Positions 5,700-11,627 of a stretch of 15,741 bases of DNA are shown here, piece after piece. The stretch comes from Dehalococcoidia bacterium (lineage in GTDB: Bacteria > Chloroflexota > Dehalococcoidia > Lucifugimonadales > UBA3495), in assembly GCA_022823105.1 (NCBI GenBank), contig JAJDXU010000390.1, forward strand, positions 1 through 15,741, read 5' to 3'. The notes under the pieces were generated by a model, which did no database searches, was not told where the DNA came from, and worked only from the letters and a program-made list of their open reading frames with translations. The position numbers were made by a program, and so were the translations under genes. Position 1 is the first letter of the stretch. Each line of letters starts with the position of its first letter.

Positions 5700-7259
5700 T
5701 TATTGGCCAGTGGTTCGGAGGGCGGTCAGTGTGCCGCCGGAGCCGGTTGAAGGGGCCAGCAGGAGATCGCCGGCAACTACAGGCGGCGCCGCCACCGCGC
5801 CATTGAGGGTCGCAGTCCATTGGTGGGCGCCGTCGGCCAGGGACAGCGCTGTGATGCGTCCGTGTTCGTCGCCGACCAGGGCGATGGAGCCGGCGATGGT
5901 GGCAGCGGTGGTGGCAGCGGTGGTGATGTCGACGGCGAGGTCGGTTTCCCACAGGATTTCGCCGGAGCCGGCATCGAGGGCGGTCACCAGACCGGCGGCG
6001 TCGGAGACGACGATGGTCCGGTCGGACACGGCGGGTTGGTAAGGCTGCTTGGCCGCAGTCCTGGTGGACCAGACCGTGCCCTGCTGTATGGGAGGCTGCC
6101 TGGCGAATCCCCACACGGCCAGTTGGGTGCGCACGTAGTAGATGGGCCGTTCCAGCGGGTAGCGGTGTCCGCGGTAGTCGATGCCCCATACGCGCGCCCG
6201 GTTTCCGTCGCGCCTGACCCCGTTGCTGCTGACGTGCAGCAGATCGTCGGTCACCACCGGCCCGCCACGAATCCAGCGCCCTTCGCCGGCGTTGTAGATC
6301 ATGCGGAGCTTGCCGGTGTCGACGTTGAGGACGTGAATCCTGGCGTCGTTGGAAGTGGCGATGAGCAGGCCGTCATGGACAGCCGGCGGCGCGATCACCC
6401 AGTCGCCCAGGCGGTGGTCCCACAGCGTTTCGCCGGTGGCGGCGTCCAGGGCCAGCAGGCGGTTCCGGTCGGTCTCGGCCACAAACAGGCGGCCGTCGAC
6501 GACGGTGGGGGAGGGCAGTGACGCCACGGGCAGGCGTTTCGACCAGACCACATCACCCGAGTTCTCATCCAGGGCAGATACTATGCCGGGTTTGAACACC
6601 ACGAAAACCAGGCCGTCGGACACGGCGGGAGTCACGGCGGCGGTAAGTCCTGAGTCATAACGCCAGATGACTGCGCCGGTATCGCGGTCCAGCGCGGCGA
6701 CGGAGCCATCCTCGGCGGTTACGAATACGCGATCGCCAGCCACGGCGGGCGGAGCAACGATGGGAGCGCCGGCGGAGTATTCCCATCCGCCGGAGGCGGA
6801 GGGCGCCTCGTTGAGGGACGGGGATGAACCGACGGCAGCGGACAGCTTGGTCGCGCCGCCGCCGGCCTGACGCCAGTCGCCGGGAACGGGTGGCGCGGAA
6901 GTGTCGCCGATGGCGGTGGACGGTTGGGGCGGATCGGGCGGCAGTCCGGTGTAGGTCCAGAGCACGTACATCAACAGGCCCAGCAGCGGCAGCACGACCA
7001 ACACAGCCCGCACCAGTCGGTTGCGCAGAAACTCGAGGCGAAGGCGTCGGGAACGCCGCTCCGCCTCGCCGGCCGCCACGGCTTCCATGCCGGAGAACGC
7101 GCCGCACTGGGCGCACCGCGCGCCCGTTTCCGACGGTCTGTTGAGATGCCCGCAGAACCGGCAGAGGAGCAGGGTTTCCTGCGGATTGTTCAAGTGAGAT
7201 TCGGACGCCCCGTCGCCGAGTGGATCTCCACGACGGGGCCGGTTAGACGAGATTGACAC
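5700..7259 (-). CDS. Zinc-ribbon, single-TM, PQQ-like beta-propeller protein
   Basis: The 519 residues show three parts. A zinc ribbon uses C33-x2-C36 and C49-x2-C52. One transmembrane helix lies at about 82-103 (VRAVLVVLPLLGLLMYVLW), preceded by Arg-rich sequence, so the N-terminus should be cytoplasmic. After a Pro-rich linker, residues about 159-519 are PQQ-like/BamB-type blades, seen as repeated xALDxxTGxxxW units (for example ALDRDTGAVIWRY, ALDAATGETLWDH, ALDAGSGEILWET). The propeller would face outside. There is no dehydrogenase active site, so enzyme activity is unlikely; a scaffold or ligand-sensing role is an inference. The start is a GTG at 7257-7259 with a weak ribosome site, 28 bases after the hydantoinase stop, so it is probably the last gene of that operon. 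A later start would lose the zinc ribbon. Confidence 0.8.
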   Translation of the reverse strand: MSISSNRPRRGDPLGDGASESHLNNPQETLLLCRFCGHLNRPSETGARCAQCGAFSGMEAVAAGEAERRSRRLRLEFLRNRLVRAVLVVLPLLGLLMYVLWTYTGLPPDPPQPSTAIGDTSAPPVPGDWRQAGGGATKLSAAVGSSPSLNEAPSASGGWEYSAGAPIVAPPAVAGDRVFVTAEDGSVAALDRDTGAVIWRYDSGLTAAVTPAVSDGLVFVVFKPGIVSALDENSGDVVWSKRLPVASLPSPTVVDGRLFVAETDRNRLLALDAATGETLWDHRLGDWVIAPPAVHDGLLIATSNDARIHVLNVDTGKLRMIYNAGEGRWIRGGPVVTDDLLHVSSNGVRRDGNRARVWGIDYRGHRYPLERPIYYVRTQLAVWGFARQPPIQQGTVWSTRTAAKQPYQPAVSDRTIVVSDAAGLVTALDAGSGEILWETDLAVDITTAATTAATIAGSIALVGDEHGRITALSLADGAHQWTATLNGAVAAPPVVAGDLLLAPSTGSGGTLTALRTTGQ

Positions 7260-7287
7260 GTTGCGCTCGCAAGAATCCGGTCAGCGA

Positions 7288-8739
7288 TCAGAAAGCGGGG
7301 CGTTGCAGGACGGCCGGGTCGATACGGCGGCGGACGCGCTGGCCGTCGGTGGGGTCGCCGAGAAGCTGGCCGTTATCGACCATGACCTTGCCGCGCAGGA
7401 TGACGGTGGTGGGCCAGCCGAAGATCTCCCAACCCTCCCAGGGGCTGTAGTCGCGCAGGTGCAGGTCGTCCATGGTCAGGCGCTTGTGGATGTTGGGATC
7501 GATGATGGCAAAGTCGGCGTCGCTGCCCGGGGCGATAACGCCCTTCTGAGGGTACATGCCCAGCAGGCGGGCGGCGTTGGTTGCGGTGATGTTGGCGAAC
7601 TGGGTGAGCGACATCCCGCGTCGGACGACGGCTTCGGTATAGTTGACGCCCATGCGTATCTCGATGCCGATGTTGCCGCCGCGCATGTCCTGCACGTTCA
7701 GGCCGGCGGTCTTGTCGATGCAGGTGGTGAAGCTGCTGTCGGTGGCGGTGAACGTGAGGTTGTTGCCCAGCAGGCCGGTCCACAAATCGCTGCCGTCTTC
7801 GGGATACTTGAGGGATGGGTAGGTGTGGTACTTCATGCCGTCGGGTTCCCGGTACTGCCAGGCATTGAAGGACAGGGCCAGCGTCAGCACCTCGCCGTAC
7901 ACGGCCTGACCCCGGCTGCGCGCGGCGGCCACGGCGTTGACTCCATCGGACCCGGTGACGTGGACGAAGTACATGCCGGCGTTGTTCTGCTCCGCGATGC
8001 GTATCACGTCGCGGAAGGCCACGTCCTCCACCTCCTTGGAGTGGATGAGATGCGCGTTCCACCAGTCCCACTGGCCGCGCTGGTGGGCCAGAAGGTAGTT
8101 GTACATCACGATCTCATCGTCCTCGGCGTGGACGGCCAGGACGCCATCGTGGCGCGACAACTGGGCGGTCAGGTCGGTGAGGCGTCCGTTGTCGATACGG
8201 CCGACGGGGGTGAGACTCAGGGGCGGGTCCGCCGGCGGGCGGATGTTGGTGGTGAAGATCTTGACGCTGGGGAAGTCGTTGTTGATGAGTTCGCCCACGC
8301 GGGCGATGCTGTCGGCGGTGTTGCTGCTCCGGTAGATGACGTGGGCGGAATAGTCGGCGTAGGTGTTGCCCTCCCAGACGGACAGGAAATCGAGGATGCC
8401 GCCGACCAGTTCGCCCTCGTTGGGCGCAGGGGCGAAATCTACGACAGTGGTGGTGCCGCCCCAGATGGCACCCAGAGAGTGCTCCAGCGGACCGGCGTTG
8501 GGCACGCCGGCGACCTGCTGGTGCACGCCGGGCTGGACGTTGGCGGCGGCGTGAATATGCGGCTCGATGCCGCCGGGTGTGACGATGCGTCCGGTGGCGT
8601 CCACGGTCTGCACGGCCTCGTCGACGAGGGTTCCGGGGGCGCCGATGGCGACGATGCGGCCGTCCTGGACGCCGATATCGACGGAGGCGGCCTCAGTGGG
8701 CATGACGACGGTACCGCCGGTAATCAGCAGGTCAAACAT
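7288..8739 (-). CDS. Hydantoinase/dihydropyrimidinase-like amidohydrolase
   Basis: This 483-residue cyclic-amide hydrolase is of the dihydropyrimidinase family. An N-terminal beta-sandwich (LLITGGTVV) leads to the metal motif GGIEPHIH (H61, H63). A probable carboxylated lysine is K160 (SVKIF); other ligands are H204 (AVHAED), H260 (FVHVTG) and D334. The H204-H260 spacing of 56 equals that of classic D-hydantoinases. The C-terminal half has the family blocks ATNAARLLGMYPQKG and APGSDADFAIIDP. The Tyr five residues after the carboxylated Lys in D-hydantoinases is Asn165 here, and the Lys-to-His segment is about 11 residues longer. The substrate may therefore differ from hydantoin or dihydrouracil. 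CCTCCT at 8746-8751 gives a strong AGGAGG ribosome site. It lies 21 bases downstream of the Uma2 gene and 28 bases upstream of the propeller gene. Confidence 0.88.
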   Translation of the reverse strand: MFDLLITGGTVVMPTEAASVDIGVQDGRIVAIGAPGTLVDEAVQTVDATGRIVTPGGIEPHIHAAANVQPGVHQQVAGVPNAGPLEHSLGAIWGGTTTVVDFAPAPNEGELVGGILDFLSVWEGNTYADYSAHVIYRSSNTADSIARVGELINNDFPSVKIFTTNIRPPADPPLSLTPVGRIDNGRLTDLTAQLSRHDGVLAVHAEDDEIVMYNYLLAHQRGQWDWWNAHLIHSKEVEDVAFRDVIRIAEQNNAGMYFVHVTGSDGVNAVAAARSRGQAVYGEVLTLALSFNAWQYREPDGMKYHTYPSLKYPEDGSDLWTGLLGNNLTFTATDSSFTTCIDKTAGLNVQDMRGGNIGIEIRMGVNYTEAVVRRGMSLTQFANITATNAARLLGMYPQKGVIAPGSDADFAIIDPNIHKRLTMDDLHLRDYSPWEGWEIFGWPTTVILRGKVMVDNGQLLGDPTDGQRVRRRIDPAVLQRPAF

Positions 8740-8760
8740 GGCAAGCCTCCTGTGGTGGGG

Positions 8761-9525
8761 TTACGATTGGCCCAGCTGTTCCCTGAGCTGGCGTATGGTT
8801 TCCTCGGCAGTGGCCAGTTGTCGTTGCGCCTCAGCCAGCGCGTCCTCGGCGGCCTGGCGGGCGTCGTCCGCGGCGTCAATGTTGCGCAGGAATTCGCGGG
8901 CGTTGGGATCCCAGAACAGGAGATAACCACTGTCCCAAACCAGCCAGAGTTCCAGGATAGAAGAATAGCCCCAGATGGAACCGTCGGGTTGGGGCTGCGT
9001 CGCAATGGGTTGGTACTCTCCGTTCACCAGGCTGTCGCCGCCCAGGGGCGCGTCGTGGTATTCCCCGCCGGTGGCGTCGAAACGCCAGTATTCCCGGATG
9101 CCGATACGGGCGTAGTCGCGCCGCTTGATTACCATATCGCGCTGCCCAGTGGACTCGGAGGCAATCTCCAGGGCGAAGTCGGGCGGTTTGCCGGCCGACC
9201 ATACCATGTAGCCGTTGCGCGGCCAGATGGCATCTATGTCCACGTTGAAGGCGACGTAACAGTCCGGCGAGTAACGGTTATTGAGGTTGTCGCGGTCGTA
9301 GTAGAGGAAACTGTTGCCGGAGATCAGCGTGGTGTCCCAGTCCGGCCGGCCGCGCAGGTGGCGGCGCAGGGTGGTCATAACGTCGGAGATACTGGGTTCC
9401 TGGTGCATTGCGTCGGGAAACGGCGGCGTGTCGGGAGAGATGAAAGTGTCGGGATCGGCCCACTCGGGGATACGGCCGCCACGAGGCAGGTTCAATTCTT
9501 GCAGTTTTACGGTCTTGGTGGTCAT
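8761..9525 (-). CDS. Uma2-family (DUF820) putative endonuclease with C-terminal coiled coil
   Basis: The 254-residue protein has the Uma2 PD-(D/E)xK-like core: SPDCYVAF (D88), PDFALEIASESTGQRDMVIK (115-134, with E120 in the second catalytic position), then RRDYARIGIREYWRFD (135-150). A C-terminal Ala/Glu/Gln-rich coiled coil (DARQAAEDALAEAQRQLATA, onward to the end) is common in the family. These proteins are abundant in Cyanobacteria, Chloroflexota and Deinococcota. Their nuclease fold is predicted, but their cellular role is unknown. The frame extends 50 residues further upstream, but the ATG at 9525 is preferred because the upstream part overlaps the preceding gene. The ribosome site is weak. 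It stands between a trans-sulfuration enzyme gene and a hydantoinase gene. Confidence 0.88.
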   Translation of the reverse strand: MTTKTVKLQELNLPRGGRIPEWADPDTFISPDTPPFPDAMHQEPSISDVMTTLRRHLRGRPDWDTTLISGNSFLYYDRDNLNNRYSPDCYVAFNVDIDAIWPRNGYMVWSAGKPPDFALEIASESTGQRDMVIKRRDYARIGIREYWRFDATGGEYHDAPLGGDSLVNGEYQPIATQPQPDGSIWGYSSILELWLVWDSGYLLFWDPNAREFLRNIDAADDARQAAEDALAEAQRQLATAEETIRQLREQLGQS

Positions 9526-9598
9526 GATGTGTCTCAGACGTCGGACAGGCGTACGCTTGGATGGTACCACATACACTGCAAGTGGCGGGCTATCTCGT

Positions 9599-10753
9599 TC
9601 AGCCCAGCGCCTGGGCGAGGTCGGCAATGAGGTCGTCGGAGTGTTCGAGACCGACGGAGACGCGGAGCAGATCATCGGGGGTCGTGCTGTCGGGGCCTTC
9701 GATGGAGGCGCGGTGCTCGATGAGGCTCTGCGTTCCGCCCAGGCTGGTAGCGCGCACGAACAGGCGGACGTTGGCGGCCACCCCCATGGCGGCGTCTTTC
9801 CCGCCGGCGACCTGGAATGACAGCATACCGCCGAAGTCCGCCATCTGGCGGGCGGCGGTGTCGTGGCCGGGATGGTCGGGCAGGCCGGGGTAATGGACGG
9901 CGGCGACGTTGGGATGGTCGTGGAGGAACCGGGCGATTCTGCCGGCGTTGGCGCAGTGGGCCGGCATCCGGACGTGCAGGGTGCGGATACCGCGCAGGGT
10001 GAGCCAGCAGTCGAACGGCGACGGCACCGCGCCGTAGAGGTTCTGGATCAGGCGGACGCGCCGGAAGAACTCGGTGTCGGCTTTGCTGACCACCGCGCCG
10101 CCGGTTACGTCCTCGTGGCCGCCGAGGTACTTGGTGGTGGAGTGGACGACCAGGTCCGCGCCCAGGTCCAGGGGGCGCTGGAGCATGGGGCTGGCCCAGG
10201 TGTTGTCGCAGACGCAGAGCGCGCCGGCGGACCGGGCGATTTCTGCCATCTCGGCGATGTTGGTGATCTTGAGCAACGGGTTGGACGGCGTTTCCGCCCA
10301 GATCATGCGGGTGTTGGGTCGGATGGCCTGGCGCACGTTGTCAGCATCGGTCATGTCGACGAAGGTGGTCTCAAGGCCCCAGGGCGCGAAGACCTCTCGG
10401 AGCAGGCGGGCGGTGCCGTGGTAGCAGTCGTCGGGCGCGATGACGTGGTCGCCGGGAGCCAGGGCCTGAAACACGGTACCGGTGGCCGCAGAACCCGAGG
10501 CGAACGCCGCAGCCACGGCCTCGCCGGAATCGCCGCCCTCCAATAGGGCCAGCAGGTTCTCCAGTGCGTGCCGGTTGGGATTGTCGGAACGGGAGTAGAC
10601 GAAGCCGCGGGAGTACTCGCCGTCGGGGTCGCGCTCGAAGGTGGTGGAGAGATAGATTGGAGGAGCGACGGCGCCGGTAGCGGGGTCGATCTGGTGGGCG
10701 GCCTGGGCGGCGATGGTTTCGGGGTTCATATTGATGGCAGGACCCAGTGTCAT
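9599..10753 (-). CDS. PLP-dependent trans-sulfuration enzyme (cystathionine gamma-synthase / gamma-lyase / methionine gamma-lyase family)
   Basis: The 384-residue fold-type I PLP enzyme shows the Cys/Met metabolism family pattern throughout: YSRSDNPNRHALENLLALLEGG (53-74), the SGSAAT phosphate-binding turn, AETPSNPLLKI (153-163), CDNTWASP with D183 for the pyridine nitrogen, and the Schiff-base lysine K208 in HSTTKYLGGHEDVTGG. The C-terminal SLGGTQSLIEHRAS and LLRVSVGLE are also typical. Synthase and lyase members cannot be told apart by eye, so no symbol is given. Two starts are possible: ATG at 10753, or ATG at 10729 (MNPETIAAQ), which fits the usual family N-terminus better. Neither has a clear ribosome site. 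Downstream are Uma2 (73 bases), hydantoinase and propeller genes on the same strand. Confidence 0.92.
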   Translation of the reverse strand: MTLGPAINMNPETIAAQAAHQIDPATGAVAPPIYLSTTFERDPDGEYSRGFVYSRSDNPNRHALENLLALLEGGDSGEAVAAAFASGSAATGTVFQALAPGDHVIAPDDCYHGTARLLREVFAPWGLETTFVDMTDADNVRQAIRPNTRMIWAETPSNPLLKITNIAEMAEIARSAGALCVCDNTWASPMLQRPLDLGADLVVHSTTKYLGGHEDVTGGAVVSKADTEFFRRVRLIQNLYGAVPSPFDCWLTLRGIRTLHVRMPAHCANAGRIARFLHDHPNVAAVHYPGLPDHPGHDTAARQMADFGGMLSFQVAGGKDAAMGVAANVRLFVRATSLGGTQSLIEHRASIEGPDSTTPDDLLRVSVGLEHSDDLIADLAQALG

Positions 10754-10846
10754 ATCGTGCAGGTGTAAAGCCTGCGTGTGGACGGCGGTGTTAGAATGGG
10801 CACGCGCCGGGTGATTGTACTATGGCAGGTCCTGGAAGGAACGACG

Positions 10847-11167
10847 ATGGCTATACGAAATGCGACAACGACCCCGAACAAGGCCATTCGCATGACGGAT
10901 TCCGAATGGGAAGAATGGATGGGTGACCCCCAAATGGTTCGTGATGAGATGGTCGAGCATGAGCAACGCCAACGATGGATGAACAGCCTGGTAGATGACT
11001 TGACCCGCCAATACCCTGGCCAATGGGCCGCGCTGACAGAAAAGGGAGAGTTGCTGATTGCCCCTTCCATAGAAGCGCTAACGGTTAAATTCCGCGAGTT
11101 GAACACGCCCCCGGGCAGCAACGTGATCGAGTTTCTTGACACCGACCCGACGCCGTGGATTTTATGA
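10847..11167 (+). CDS. Small hypothetical protein coupled to the retropepsin gene (DUF5678-like)
   Basis: The 106-residue soluble protein has an acidic, helical N-terminal half (MTDSEWEEWMGDPQMVRDEM) and a C-terminal half of the form QYPGQWAALTEKGELLIAPS (56-75), followed by alternating hydrophobic strand-like sequence. The second half resembles short DUF5678-type proteins, but this is from memory and only moderately certain. The ATG at 10847 is chosen because GGAAGGA lies just upstream; the frame is open 23 codons earlier without a better site. The stop overlaps the next start in an ATGA, so the two proteins are probably made together by translational coupling. It is divergent from the trans-sulfuration enzyme gene, sharing a gap of about 95 bases. 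Confidence 0.72.
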   Translation: MAIRNATTTPNKAIRMTDSEWEEWMGDPQMVRDEMVEHEQRQRWMNSLVDDLTRQYPGQWAALTEKGELLIAPSIEALTVKFRELNTPPGSNVIEFLDTDPTPWIL

Positions 11168-11571
11168 TCGCCGGTTATTTCAGCGGGCGTGGAACTCCCT
11201 ATGTGATGGCCCGTTTATATCTCCCCCGCCTGGACATTGTCGGGCGGGTGCATTTTTTGGTCGATACGGGCGCCACCGACACTCTGCTTCACCCCCGGGA
11301 CGGCTCCAATTTGGGGGTCCCATTTGCGGAGCTGATCAACCCCGTCGAGCGTCGCGGAATCGGTGGAACACGCACCTACTACGGCGAGTCCGCGGTGATC
11401 TTGCTCCTCGACGATGATTCGTGGCGCAGGTTCGATGTTGAACTCTACATTTCGCCACCGCAGGCCGGATCCGGCGCTTTGCCTTCGCTGTTGGGGCGAG
11501 ACGTGCTGAATCAGATACGGATGGATTACTACTTTCCGGCAGGGAGGCTGGAGTTCACGGTCGGCGTTTAG
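11164..11571 (+). CDS. Retropepsin-like aspartic protease
   Basis: The 135-residue protein has the single-lobe pepsin-type pattern: FLVDTGATDTLLHP (31-44) with catalytic D34 in D-T-G-A, then a beta-rich middle, then SLLGRDVLNQIRMDYY (108-123), the ALLGRD-like block that closes retropepsin folds. Such proteins dimerise to form one active site. The physiological substrate is unknown, and some bacterial relatives may be inactive. No signal peptide or membrane segment is visible, so it should act in the cytoplasm. The ATG at 11164 overlaps the TGA of the upstream gene by four bases; an ATG nine bases earlier is in frame but less likely given the coupling. A hairpin terminator follows the stop. 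Confidence 0.85.
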   Translation: MIAGYFSGRGTPYVMARLYLPRLDIVGRVHFLVDTGATDTLLHPRDGSNLGVPFAELINPVERRGIGGTRTYYGESAVILLLDDDSWRRFDVELYISPPQAGSGALPSLLGRDVLNQIRMDYYFPAGRLEFTVGV

Positions 11572-11583
11572 GGATTGCATAGC

Positions 11584-11605
11584 GGGGCGAATGATTATTC
11601 GCCCC
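11584..11605. terminator. Bidirectional hairpin between convergent genes
   Basis: GGGGCGAAT (11584-11592) and ATTCGCCCC (11597-11605) form a perfect 9-bp stem with a GATT loop. It lies 12 bases after the protease stop and 22 bases after the GMC gene stop, so it can serve both convergent genes. No long T run follows on either strand. The same kind of GGGGCGAAT palindrome is known to me as a dispersed intergenic repeat in some bacterial genomes, so it may be a repeat as well as a terminator. Confidence 0.65.
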
Positions 11606-11627
11606 TACCGGGTTGGCTTGGTTAAGG

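Noticed and set aside
5730..5765. Possible degenerate copy of the GTTCGACAGGCTCACC repeat at the end of the propeller gene (encoding STGSGG).
   Set aside because: Only about 9 of 14 core bases match by eye, and Gly/Ser turns are expected in propeller loops.
7261..9630. A 789-codon plus-strand frame, very Gly/Val/Ala-rich.
   Set aside because: It is the antisense shadow of the hydantoinase and Uma2 genes, caused by high GC content and codon bias. It has no domain pattern or ribosome site.
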